A stretch of 64,000 nt of DNA from NCBI GenBank assembly GCA_029718625.1, contig CM056385.1, positions 27,208,125-27,272,124 on the forward strand. The letters run 5' to 3'. The DNA is from Synaphobranchus kaupii (lineage: Eukaryota > Chordata > Actinopteri > Anguilliformes > Synaphobranchidae). The notes beneath the pieces are model-generated. The model ran no database searches, was not told where the DNA came from, and saw nothing but the letters and a program-made list of their open reading frames with translations. A program made the translations under genes and the position numbers. This document shows positions 37,401-47,936 of this stretch, one piece after another. How positions within the stretch are numbered: position 1 is the stretch's first letter; every line of letters starts with the position of its first letter.

Positions 37401-40400
37401 TGGACGAGTATGACAATCAATCGGAATAAAAGGCAAAAAGACATAGCCAATATTTTCTTGTTCTTTTTGTTCATAGTATTAACACTTTTCTTGGATTTAA
37501 AGGCTAATTGACAAATTTGGCTGTCATTTAAAAAACGAGTAGGCTAAAATTAGGCTTGATCCCTCTCCATTTGCTAATGTAAAGTATGTAAAATGCACAT
37601 AAAAGCAGAAAGCAGTGATTTGTAAATTCTTTTTAACATACATTTCATTGAAAACAGTACAAAGAAAAGATATTCAATGTACCTCATCAACTTTATAGAT
37701 TTTTGTAAATATACACCAATTACAAATATGATGCCTGCAACACGTTCCAAAAAAGTTGAGACGGGCAAAAAAAAAGACTGGGAAGTTCAAAAAACACCTG
37801 CTTGGAACATTCCACAGGTAAACATGACTGGGTATAAAAGGATATCAAAAGACTCTTGATATCTTATTTTCAGGTACTCTTACAAGCAATACTATAACCT
37901 CTCTGCATTTGAATGGATCTCTATGGGAATTGGGTGATGGGACTAGATTACGCTGCAAATTACATGGGAACAGTATGGAACCCATGGTTGGCTAAATGGC
38001 TGTAGGTCATCAAGGGTCTTGGGTATCAAACAAGCCTCAAACCATCACTCTGCTGCAAAATATGCAGTAGATATGGATGGATCACTTGAAGGGTTGTTTC
38101 TCCTGACTTATTTTTCCATAGAGTTCAATAGGAAAATTGGGGGGTTTGTATTCCAATTGTCATCCTCGCCCGCTTTGGATCCTTTTTCCCCCAAATAGAT
38201 ATCATTTCATTTCATTTCTGTTTAGTTATTGATGTGTGTAATGTTCGCCACAATGTAATTTGTTCCCTGACTTGCCGTAGCCTATAGGCTATATGTCATT
38301 TTTGATAATAAAAAGCTTTTTAAAAGAAGTCAGCTTATTTCCCGCTTGTAGCTTGTGTCGGCTTTCAGTTAGCCTACCTGAGTATTGAAAATTCCAAATC
38401 ATCGCTTCCAGCTCAGAAAACACATAGGGAAAGTACGCTCAGATGCATACTTCGTTTTTCGGTCCTCCCAAGTACAACAGGAAAACTTCCGGTGGTTTGT
38501 AAATATAGCTGCGTTCTTGCATACTTGAGTTTGGGATGCTTTATCACGTGACCATTTATTAAATAGTACGCAAGTATACAATTTCAGACACAGCCTTACT
38601 TTGTTTTTCGGGCCTCCCAAGTACGCCAAAAGAACATACCTGAGTTTGGGACGCACTTGATCACGTGACCTCTTACTTCCGCGCTTGATATATACGCACT
38701 AGATAGAACACAAGTGTACAAGTTGAGACACAGCCAGGGACTCACCCACTCCGAAGAAGAGGGGGCAGATGAAGATGGCGATGGTGGGGCCAGCACAGGG
38801 CACCAGCATGGGCAGCATACACGCCCGAAACACCAGCTCTTCTGTGAGTGGAGCTACCACCTGGTTCCTCAGCCAACGCATGTCACTCACACACAAAGCC
38901 CAGAACCAGGGGTCTGTGACAAAATATTATTATTATCATTATTCTTATTATCATTCTTATTATATTGTTATTACAATTATTTAATTATTCTTATTTTTAT
39001 TGCTATTATCCCTGTTATTGTTATCATCCTTTATTTAACTGGGGGGTCTTTTTGAGATCAAAAAATTATTTTTCAAGAGAGCCCTGGCCAAGATAGGCAG
39101 CAGCAGAATTAAAAACAGGTAGTTATACAAAAAGACCATTAAAACAAGTTTATTATAATCACAACATAAATACAAGGCAACTAAAAAACAAGGTGTCCAA
39201 TATAAAAGTGAGTGAAAAAGCTAATTAAAACAATGACAGCCTAGTGAGTCTGCCTCCATTTTTCTTATTTTTGATTTAAAAACATTTAATGACATTAAAT
39301 CCATAAGCTTTAAGCCCTTCTGAAACATATTCCAACCAGAGGGTGCAGAAAACGCACGCACACACCATGCCCCATACACATTAATGCAGTTGAATGAAGG
39401 AGCTCACCAAAGCCCAGTTTAATTCCATCAACAAGACCCCAGGGGCTGTCCAGGGTCAGCTGGATCAGGGGTCCCAGGAACAGAGCCTGAGGGGGGGGGG
39501 GGGGGGGGGGGGGGGGTCACAGATTCAGCACAGAAATCTTCACCATTCAGTAGCACCACATTAACAGCTTAAAGCAAACTGTACCATAAATGTACAGGTA
39601 TATCTCTATTGAAGCTCTACACACTGCTTTAAAGAAGAATTTTAGCCATGTTCAATTTTTTGTACTTTCTCCTTAAAGTAGATCAACTAGAACATTTTTT
39701 TTTTTTTTTTTTTTGCCCAGACGCAGAGTGTGCGGGCCTAAGCGAGTGAATGTGGGTAACCCAGTCAATATTGTTTCCCCAGCGGGAGGGGGACTTGGTA
39801 TTGACATTTTACTCAACTTTTTACTTCAGGAAAGTTAAGCCAGATAGCTACACTCTCCAGAGGAAGACATCGCCCATGTTTTAAACTTAATCAATGTTCG
39901 CTCCCGCTCACATACTCTGACACACACTCACCTTTGAGAATCAGATGCACTCCGTTGCCCTGGTATGCAGGCCAACCTGCATGCCCCAGAACAATATCCG
40001 CTGTGCCTTGTCAAATATTCCCCACTGGCTGCATACAGGCGTCCGGGCTGAGCTAGGCTTGTTTTACAAGCTATCCCTTTTTCGGTATACTGAATCTACT
40101 AATGTCCCATAATGCATTTCTTTTTCTCTTACCCAGAACACTAATCTGCAAAAATTACAGGGTAAAAGGAAATAATGAATCGCTCTCCATCTTGTGTCAA
40201 ATGTAACAAAATATTAATTTTGTCACTGTGATGCATACATCCAGCACAACTACACACATGTAGTGTGGCAGTGTAGTATAATGGTTAAGGAACTGGACTT
40301 GTAACCGAAAGGTTGCAGGTTCGATTCCCAGGTAGGACACTGCCGTTGTACCCTTGAGCAAGGTACTTAACCTGAATTGCTTCAGTATATATCCAGCTGT

Positions 40401-43400
40401 ATAAATGGATAAATGTAATAAGAAGTTGTGTAAGTCGCTCTGGATAAGAGCGTCTGCTAAATGCCTGTAATGTAATGTAATTTGTACGTCAGCTCTATTT
40501 GCATTTTGGTCCATACGACACTTCATTTTGATTGTAAAAACTTCTATTGGAATTGCTATAATTACAAATTTTCAGGAAAAATGTTTTGGTCAGAAAAGCT
40601 GAACAGGCAAGCATTATACACCATCAGTTTATCACCAGAAACTACCCACCAGCGAGACGCCTAGAATAAGACGATGTGCCAAATAAATAAAACCGTTGAC
40701 AGGGTTTGAAAACAGCAGTGGAGTTTGTAGTGTTCAAAGGCAATAATGCTGCTGATGTTTATAAGGGGACAGGTTGTCTAAAGTCTGAGGTGGGTGAATT
40801 AAAAACAGCTTACAGTAAATAAACCTGCTGCTAGAAATATCTCTCACCATAGTGAGTACCAGAGGCAAAGTGGCAGCTGCAAGGAAGCCCTCCAGCCGAA
40901 TTCCCATCAGGGCCAACAGAGTGGGTCCTGGCTACAGAGATAGGCAGGGAGGGAGGGAGGAAAGAGGGAGAGGGGGGGAGAGAGAGAGAGAGTAGATGGG
41001 AAGGATATGCACATGTTGGCAGAAGTCTTCAGCTTTTTATCTTTGAGCTGTTAAATGATCACTGACACAGACAGTGTGCCCAGGGATAGTTTTCTGGCTC
41101 AGGTGCTTCCCAACAAAACAAACCAACAAAAACCCCAACCCAGAAACATATGTATTCAAAACAACAGAGTTTTACAGTGTCAGCACCAGACCCTCTTCTT
41201 CATCTACCTCACATATAGTAGCACCTATAACCCACTTCAAATTCATCCAGGTTGCAGTTACCACCATAGCCTGCAGTATTAAACAAGCATCACTTCCCTG
41301 CCTGTCCTGGCTACATTTTCTTTCTTTGTTGCCAGCTTTGCTTGGCCAAACATAGAATTTATCAGTGTAGAGGACAACTTTTTCTCTTCTTTAGTTGTGA
41401 CCTCGGTTTGGTCGGGGTCTAGAGAATTCTAGATATCCTGAACTAAAACAGATTTAAGACTGAAACCAAAGAATCTTCAACTTCACAGGCCTTTATTAAC
41501 AGTGTCTGTTGAGGTCAATTACAGCATGTGAGGAAAAGCAAGTTTACCCAGGTCATGCAGCAATGGACTCTGGGGTGGGGTGGGGCACAGCACCTTTATA
41601 TCTGGACTAAATAACATATCTCACGTCACTCACATATGGCCCTATCCGCCCCATACCCAAAGCTCATCCCTGCCTGGTAGTGGCCCATCCGCCCCATACC
41701 CAAAGCTCATCCCTGCCTGCTAGTGGCCCATCCGCCCCATACCCAAAGCTCATCCCTGCCTGGTAGTGGCCCATCCGCCCCATACCCAAAGCTCATCCCT
41801 GCCTGGTAGTGGCCCATCCGCCCCATACCCAAAGCTCATCCCTGCCTGGTAGTGGGCCCATCCGCCCCATACCCAAAGCTCATCCCTGCCTGGGTAGTGG
41901 CCCATCCGCCCCATACCCAAAGCTCATCCCTGCCTGGTAGTGGCCCATCCGCCCCATACCCAAAGCTCATCCCTGCCTGCTAGTGGCTACTTTTGCATGT
42001 CAACAGCATAGCAATGGGCCTTATCTACAGTGCATCCGGAAAGTATTCACAGCGCTTCACTTTTTCCACATTTTGTTCTGTTACAGCCTTATTCCAAAAT
42101 TGATTAAATTCATTTTTTCCCTCAAAATTCTACACACAACACCCCATAATGACAATGTGAAAAAAGTTTTTTTGAGATTTTTGCAAATTTATTAAAAATA
42201 AAAAACTAAAATGTCTCATTTACATAAGTATTCATACCCTTTGCTTTAACGTATTTTTAAAGTATCATATTTAATATTTGGTCGCATATCCTTTACATGC
42301 TGTTACTTCCTGAAGTCTGTGACTATCAACATCAAAAAACTGTCGATATCTTATTTTCAGGTACTGTTACAAGCGATACTATAACCTCTCTGCATTTGAA
42401 TGGATCTTTATGGGAATTGGGGGGTGAGACTAGATTCAGCTGTAAATTACACTGGTACAGTATGGAACACATGGCTGGCTAAATGGCTGTAAGTTATCAA
42501 GGGTCTGAGCTATCAAACGAGCCCCAAACCATCACTCTGTTGCCAGATATGGAGTAGATGTGGATGGATCACTTTAAGGGTTGTTTCTCCTGACTTTTTT
42601 CCCCATAGAGTTCTATAGGAAAATGAGTCCGGAGAAATAACCCTTGCAGTGATCCATCCACATCTACTCCATATCTGGCAACAGAGTGATGGTTTGGGGC
42701 TCGTTTGATAGCTCAGACCCTTGATAACTTACAGCCATTTAGCCAGCCATGTGTTCCATACTGTACCAGTGTAATTTACAGCTGAATCTAGTCTCACCCC
42801 CCAATTTCCATAGAGATCCATTCAAATGCAGAGAGGTTATAGTATCGCTTGTAACAGTACCTGAAAATAAGATATCGACAGTTTTTTGATGTTGATGGTC
42901 ACAGACTTCAGGAAGTAACAGCATGTAAAGGATATGCGACCAAATATGAAATATGATACTTTAAAAATACGTTAAAGCAAAGGGTATGAATACTTATGTA
43001 AATGAGAAATTTTATTTTTTTATTTTTAATAAATTTGCAAAAATCTCAAAAAATTTTTTTCACATTGTCATTATGGGCTGTTGTGTGTAGAATTTTGAGG
43101 GAAAAAAATGAATTTAATCAATTTTGGAATAAGGCTGTAACAGAACAAAATGTGGAAAAAGTGAAGCGCTGTGAATACTTTCCGGATGCACTGTATATAA
43201 GAAGTATCTCGTTTCACAGAAAGAGAGAAGTGAAGACACTTCCATTTGAGCATTGGAATGCTAACTCATAATACAATGAGAAAGGAGTAAACAATGTATT
43301 AAGGCATATATTCAGTAAACTTGTATAAAACACACACATTAGTATTCCATGCTGTCAATCACGTATTTGTTAGTATATAAACATATCATTGGTCTATGTA

Positions 43401-45724
43401 TTGGTTAAAATACAAAAGATACAGAAGTTCTGGCATCTTCCCAGAAATGGGCCTTTGGCTCATAAATGAAACTTGACCTTAACTTCAGTGCATGGCACTG
43501 TGTTTCTTTAAACGAGCCCAATCTACTTGCAGTTACTTAAGCTACTTTGTTATTATAGAATACATTTCCAATCACATATAAATTAATTAATATGGCGTAT
43601 AAAACATTAGGTTAAACAGTATTTTCTTCAACATTGGCAAGCACCAATATTTCTCATTCTTGCTGTATTTTATACTAGGGAGAAAAACCTCATCTAATTC
43701 CCCCACCCAGCTATTGAACAGCTCTAACACAGGCCGTACACTCATACATCCATTACTCAGGTGAAAAATATTCTGATTAATATCCTCTCCTTGCCTACAA
43801 CAGTATTGAACCTGGCAGCCACACTACTAGCCACAATCCTATGGAACACCCTCCACTGAAGGTCCTTTGTGCATTTGTGTTAAGTTAAAAGTTAAGTTTA
43901 AGCTATACTTTTTATTGACCTTGTGGGGTCATTTGTCCTCTGCATTTGACCCATCCTAACTACTTAGGAGCAGTGGGCAGCCACAGTGCAGCGCCCAAGG
44001 ACTAACTCCAGTTCTGAGGCCAGTGCCTTGGTCAAGGACAATAGCAGGAGTATACCTAACCTGACATACATGTCTGTGGTGTGGGAGGAAACCCTCACAA
44101 ACCCAGAGACAACATGCTAACTCCATGCAGAGAGGACCCGTACTCGAACCCAGAACCTCTACAATACCTTCCAGGAGGGCTAGACTTCTGCATCAATTCC
44201 TGGCCCCCCGATTACTCAGACCCCTACATTACAGCACTGCCACATAAACAATGCCCTCTGTGTTCTGCAGTGGTTTTACAAATAAAACTGAAAACTGAAC
44301 ATTCTTGCACAGCCTCTGTCTGAGAAAGAGAATAACAAATTGTATGTATGTTCAATATGCTTTGAGACTGCTGATCCACTTCTATCAATAAAGCACAGCT
44401 GAATTTAATTAAATTTAACTGGGTGAGAGAATGCTGAAATCACTCCAGTAACTGGATTTGAGTAACCAGTAAATTTGCATGCCTGAGAAAAACATAGTCC
44501 TATGTTCAGCTGGTAAGTCTTTGATGCCTTGTTAAGTGTTGTCTGAAATGAGAGGTCCAACTAGTCTCATTAACATTATCACTTTCCATATGTAACCACC
44601 ACAGCTACTGAACTTTGCCACACCTAGAACGGCTTCAACTAATCTCGCATATGGGGACCAGAAATTCCACTTTTATTAATGTTTAGTGGTCTAAAGCTCT
44701 GAACTGGTGGTGTAAAGTCGTCTTTATGGCCAAGCAGACTGCTCTTGTCAAAGCAAACCAGGCATGCACATGACATGTTTACAAACCTCTTTGCCGTAGT
44801 GAACTGTGGGTCTTCCCCTAGACTTGCTGTTGAGAACACACCATTAGTATAAGAGATGCATGTACCTCCTATTAATTGAACTAAAATTATGAAAAGCAAA
44901 GCAACTTGTACGCATTTGTGCAATAGCTGCATGGCAGTGTCTCGTTAGGCGCAGCTTGAGAATTAGGTTTCGCAGTGAAATATTAGAAAAAAAAAAAAAA
45001 AAATATGAAACTGTCCTGTGTCGTAGACTGCGGCACTCACCCTGACGCCGGTGTACTGTTTCCATGCCCACACAAAGACTGGTGACAGCGCCGACACGAT
45101 CAGCACACTGGTGAATCGCCTCTTGATCACAGCTGGGTGATCCCTAACACGCAAACATACAACGTATGTCAGTACACTAAAGATTCTATATACAAACCCC
45201 GCAATCAAATCGTGGATATGTGGAAAACATGCAGCGAGTTATGCAGTGAGTTCACGTCGCTACTGCCTTCACAAAAAAACAGTTCAACCTTGCCAGCTGA
45301 TAACGTTAGCAGGTAAAGCTGCATCTCTTGACAAGCAGTGAAAACTAATATATGTTGTGGTGAGGTCTGCAGCCAGTTCGCTTTTGATGTTGAATAACTA
45401 AAGATATTGCTGCAAACGCTTACAGTAGGCTATACCCACAGATAATCAAGTGAAAATGCTAGTTAGAAATGGCTTGCGCCAGTCATGGTTGGTATACGTT
45501 AGCTTACTATTGCGATAATGACGATATCGAGTGCAGAAAATGATTTACCTGGGCAGTTCGGCCCGCCACACATATAAACTTCCAACGTAAGAGCAGGCAA
45601 GCAGCAAACATGACAGCACCGACACCCAGCAAAGTCCGTCCGGCGACACGAAACCACCATTGTTATTTATCGATACTTTGTCGGAAAACATTGAATGAAA
45701 CGTGAAATCATCATCCTCTGACAT
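34263..45724 (-). CDS. rce1: RCE1, CAAX prenyl protease 2 (whole gene, 8 exons)
   Basis: RCE1 is the multipass ER-membrane protease that removes the -aaX tripeptide from prenylated CAAX proteins such as Ras. CDS exons run 45724-45549, 45143-45041, 40931-40848, 39486-39408, 38913-38746, 35863-35792, 35272-35210 and 34486-34263. All introns are GT-AG and every phase matches, giving 969 bases and 322 residues (human about 329). CPBP/Abi motifs are intact: E172-E173…R177 (EELVFR), F201…H205 (FFGVAH) and H258…N262 (HSFCN). Hydrophobic segments are clear at about 31-53, 69-86, 106-133, 180-203, 227-247 and 278-297. I chose ATG at 45724; a longer frame upstream would need a TTG start. The introns carry many repeats. 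Confidence 0.96.
35210..35272 (-). CDS. rce1: RCE1 exon 7
   Basis: It encodes residues 229-248, [20 protein letters not shown], a membrane segment, plus split codons on both sides. The acceptor is TTTCAG and the donor is GTGCGT. Confidence 0.95.
35505..35776. repeat. 29-base minisatellite in RCE1 intron 6
   Basis: Ten unit starts occur at exact 29-base steps, 35505 to 35766. The unit is GTAGAGTGGTGCTGGGCATT plus GATATACTG. The array ends about 16 bases from the exon 6 boundary. Confidence 0.95.
35792..35863 (-). CDS. rce1: RCE1 exon 6
   Basis: It encodes residues 205-227 ([13 protein letters not shown]…GIFLSA) plus split codons. His205 completes the FxxxH motif begun in exon 5. The donor is GTAAGA. 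Confidence 0.96.
36068..36300. mobile_element. Solo end of a GCTGTGTCTCAAA-type element
   Basis: GCTGTGTCTCAAATTGCATA followed by CTTGTGTACTTG is related to the ends of the larger element at 36448-38735. No matching second end was found, so the right boundary is arbitrary. Confidence 0.4.
36679..36986. mobile_element. CT-rich-ended MITE (short form), nested
   Basis: The left end is GGCTGCGTCTCAATATTC and the right end, reversed, starts GTGTGTCGCAATACTC. Both continue into CCACCTCC/CCTTTCCTCCACT sequence. It is a shortened relative of 16828-18106 and interrupts the left arm of the larger foldback element. Confidence 0.65.
37570..38140 (+). mobile_element. Tc1-type foldback fragment, copy D
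   Basis: Up to about 37840 it is a Tc1-type arm containing CAACACGTTCCAAAAAAGTT and AACACCTGCTTGGAACATTC, an end type that differs from copies A, B, C/E and F. From 37845 it joins the shared foldback core (AAAGACTCTTGATATCTTAT onward), left arm only, ending near the palindrome centre at about 38137. The join falls close to the same core position as in other copies. Confidence 0.65.
38746..38913 (-). CDS. rce1: RCE1 exon 5 (catalytic core)
   Basis: It encodes residues 149-203: [17 protein letters not shown], then [19 protein letters not shown] and [10 protein letters not shown]. It carries the EExxxR motif (E172, E173, R177) and the Phe of FxxxH. The donor is GTGAGT at 38745; a transposable element starts 10 bases beyond. 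Confidence 0.97.
39408..39486 (-). CDS. rce1: RCE1 exon 4
   Basis: It encodes residues 122-147, [18 protein letters not shown] then VDGIKLGF, plus one base of a split Asp codon. The acceptor TCAG is preceded by 26 consecutive C on the minus strand. The donor is GTGAGC. Confidence 0.95.
39491..39516. repeat. Poly-G/C homopolymer (26)
   Basis: On the RCE1 strand this is C26 followed by TCAG, forming the polypyrimidine tract of intron 3. The exact length may be affected by sequencing. Confidence 0.9.
39900..40075 (-). repeat. Unclassified interspersed repeat, copy 2
   Basis: It is the inverted match of 10257-10440 and lies in RCE1 intron 3. Confidence 0.65.
40264..40481 (+). mobile_element. 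tRNA-derived SINE
   Basis: The tRNA-like head has an A-box-like TAGTATAATGGTTAAGG and a perfect B box GGTTCGATTCC. The body reads GAGCAAGGTACTTAACC and TATATCCAGCTGTATAAATG. The 3' part, GTCGCTCTGGATAAGAGCG then TCTGCTAAATG and (TGTAA)n, matches the L2-like LINE tail. It lies in RCE1 intron 3, opposite to the gene. Confidence 0.9.
40848..40931 (-). CDS. rce1: RCE1 exon 3
   Basis: It encodes residues 94-121, [16 protein letters not shown] then [12 protein letters not shown], in phase 0 at both ends. The acceptor is CTGTAG and the donor is GTGAGA. Confidence 0.95.
41644..41990. repeat. 43-base minisatellite in RCE1 intron 2
   Basis: Eight copies of a 42-44-base unit containing CATCCGCCCCATACCCAAAG and CTCATCCCTGCCTGGTAGTG. 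It lies 36 bases from palindrome copy E. Confidence 0.95.
42026..43195. mobile_element. Tc1-ended palindrome, copy E (complete)
   Basis: This 1170-base near-perfect palindrome starts TACAGTGCATCCGGAAAG and ends with its inverse. Each half has a Tc1-type arm (about 250 bases) and the full foldback core arm (about 335 bases); the centre is near 42610. There is no transposase. It lies in RCE1 intron 2. It is the most complete core copy in the window. Confidence 0.9.
43880..44250 (-). mobile_element. SINE-like composite repeat
   Basis: Bases 44077-44165, reversed, match the SINE at 59296-59464 (GTTCGAGTAC B-box-like, then TGGAGTTAGCATGTTGTC and GGTTTCCTCCCACAC). The left part (TTGTCCTCTGCATTTGACCC, GGAGCAGTGGGCAGCC) is a widespread fish repeat sequence. 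It lies in RCE1 intron 2. Confidence 0.6.
45041..45143 (-). CDS. rce1: RCE1 exon 2
   Basis: It encodes the end of Arg59 and residues 60-93, [19 protein letters not shown] then [25 protein letters not shown] is strongly conserved with mammals. The acceptor is TGTTAG and the donor is GTGAGT. Confidence 0.97.
45549..45724 (-). CDS. rce1: RCE1 exon 1 (start)
   Basis: It encodes residues 1-58 plus two bases. An acidic, fish-specific N-terminus (MSEDDDFTF…) leads into a first membrane segment, [20 protein letters not shown], then LYVWRAELP, which aligns closely with mammalian RCE1. The ATG is at 45724-45722 with G at -3. The donor is GTAAAT. Confidence 0.95.
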
Positions 45725-47263
45725 GACGCAGGGGACGGGGTGAGAGCGGAGCGGCAAAGAGAAGCTAAATTCGCAGCCCCCGTTTTATGTCTCGTACTTT
45801 TATTTAGGGAAAAAATTAAAGAACAGAAGCGAAAAATTCAGTAACAGAAAACAGAGCGTCCCGGCGCGAGAATTTGACGTCATCTCCAGCTGGCGCTTGA
45901 CACATGTAATTCAGGTGTAACCAACAAACTTGCCAAAATACTGCGAATCGTATCACACGGGGCCAGTTGGTTCATATTCATATTCGCGACAAAATATTAC
46001 GACTCTTCCCTTTTAATTAATTTTTGTTTTGATCTATCTTGGCATGCTTAGCGTTAATAGGTTAGCCTATACATGGTCGGCTATTTGGGGAAGATTCTCT
46101 TTTGGTAGCCTACAATTATAGCCTATAGCTAATGAAAACAGTGTATATTTGACATAGCCTTTGGACTAATAACTACGCAATGATTCGCAGGTAGAGACGG
46201 CTTAGGATTGTCATCGTCATCATCATCCTCATTTTCACTGACTCGCCTGATACTGTGACTCAGAATAGCGCTAGCTATTTCATTTGATGGAGCTTCAACT
46301 ACCTAGGCTACCAAACCAAAATGAACTACAAAACTATAGTAGCCTGTCTACAGCATATAGGCCTACTATAGCCTACAATTATTCTAATATTGTTTTAGTT
46401 TTTTCGTGTTACTATTGTCCTATAGTGATAAATACTTATTATAGGGGGGTGAACATATTATACTATTGTCCTATAGTAGATAAATACTTATTATAGGGGG
46501 TGAAAATATTATACTATTGTCCTATAGTGACAAATAGCCTACAATAGATCTATTATAGTCGATGAAAAAACTATAAGATTCTTAGAGTTTTCTAGGCAAT
46601 AACTAGTCTATAGCAATACTATAGTTAATTTTCGTAAGGGGAGATACTGTCATCCGAACAGCTTTATAGCTAACCATACCTGCTCTATGTTGCATTTTTA
46701 ATAAAAGATTTGGGAGATTGTTTCCTAGCTACTAGCTTGAACTTTTATATATTTTTTGGTTTGATGCTGGAAGTGAAAACCAACAGAACTGAAGCAGTCT
46801 AACCTGTCAAAACTAAACAGGAATTAAGCAAAACTAGAAGCGTTTCCATTATTCTCAGAAATTGCAATTATATTTTTGCAAGACATTAAATAGAAATCTA
46901 TAGCCTACTTTAGAATAAAATCCTAGTGAAAGTTTCCTGCTTTCACATTGCATTTGAAATATTTTCAGTTGAACACAATTGCAGTCACTCTAAGGAAGGA
47001 TGTCAATGTCCGAATTAAAAACAATGCATATGCGGTAGAGGGGATTTCTGGCTAGCGGCAGTTTCATTTCCATGCATTTAGCAGCAGATTTCAGTTCAGT
47101 CTCTGACTTCAGAAGCTGAAAGGATTTCAGTTCACACCTCGATTTCCAGGCCTGGTCCTTATTCTGTTTTCTCACCTCCAGTTCCAGCGATGTCACTGTC
47201 ATTTATAGTGCTCTGATGTTCTATTCAGTTCCATTCAATTATCTTCTTGTTTTGATCCAGTTC
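45725..47263. other. RCE1 upstream region; TAGCCTA-rich; short tandem repeat
   Basis: The first 200 bases upstream of RCE1 are moderately GC- and CpG-rich and should contain its promoter; no TATA box stands out. TAGCCTA-type words recur at 46060-46550. A roughly 51-base unit (CTATTGTCCTATAGT… ATACTTATTATAGGGG) is repeated about 2.4 times at 46430-46545. Confidence 0.45.
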
Positions 47264-47936
47264 TAAACTGCCGTCATCGAGACTGTCCTCCCCACCTCCA
47301 TGGCCATCTGGTTCGGCTCAGCCACAGAACATGACAGGCACATGTTGCAGCGAACCATCTGGACGGCGGAAAAGATCACAGGATGCAGCTTGCCCATCCT
47401 CCAGGACCTGTTCACTTCCAGAGCCAGGAACCGAGTGGGAAGATCATCGGCGACCCCTCGCACCCTGGCCACCACATATCTGAAACTATACCCACTTCAA
47501 TGGGTGCCAAAACCTCCAGACATGGGAGTAGCTTCTTCCAATTGCACTCATGAACAGCCAATCTGCACATCACTATCATCCAGAATTTCAGCAGTAACAT
47601 AATATGGACACTTTACCTGCACTTTACCTGCTTTACCTGCACTTTACCTGCTTTACCTGCTGGAACCAAATTATTTGACTACTATACTATACCATCATTA
47701 TAATATGAGATACTATAATGTACATATCATCACAACATGTGCAATATAATGTACAATGTTCAGTATGTACATATTTCATAGCTTATACCAAGTTCAATAC
47801 TATACTATGTACTTATTTTTTCCCATGTTTGCTCATTTTTTCTGGACTGTTACACAGAGAGCAACTGATTAACCAAGTTAAATTCTTTGCATACATAAAA
47901 ACATTCTTGTCCAATAAATTCTGATTCTGATCAGTA
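47264..47936 (+). mobile_element. LINE 3' end
   Basis: The + strand frame from 47264 reads VIETVLPTSMAIWFGSATEH, then LQRTIWTAEKITGCSLPILQ and DLFTSRARNR. This is the conserved C-terminal region after RT in a fish non-LTR family. A 3' UTR with CTTTACCTGC repeats (47605-47660) follows, and the element ends AATAAATTCTGATTCTGAT, a TGATTC-repeat tail. The 5' part is missing. The family is distinct from the L2-like copies. Confidence 0.8.

Larger units (their letters stand above)
36448..38735. mobile_element. Long foldback element in RCE1 intron 5
   Basis: The left arm (36448 to about 37440) and right arm (38735 back to about 38145) are inverted copies. They share GGCTGTGT at the tip, then CTAGTGCGTATATC, AAGCGCGGAAGTAAG and CGTACTTGGGA, and in the inner arms ACATTACACACATCAATAAC. 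The arms are about 600 bases after discounting nested insertions: a CT-rich MITE at 36679-36986 in the left arm, and foldback copy D (about 37570-38140) in the centre. No transposase is present. Its right tip lies 10 bases from RCE1 exon 5. Confidence 0.8.

Noticed and set aside
40264..40345. A tRNA gene
   Set aside because: The A- and B-box sequence is followed by a SINE body and LINE-type tail, and a sister copy lies at 58364-58588, so it is a SINE head.
29594..43195. Repeated 61-codon frames within the palindromes (starting MLLLPEVCD)
   Set aside because: The same frame appears in each arm because the DNA is an inverted repeat; its apparent ATG is a non-ATG codon (TTG/CTG-type start), and there is no domain.
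45725..45757. Longer RCE1 N-terminus starting at 45757
   Set aside because: The codon there is TTG, not ATG; the first in-frame ATG is at 45724.
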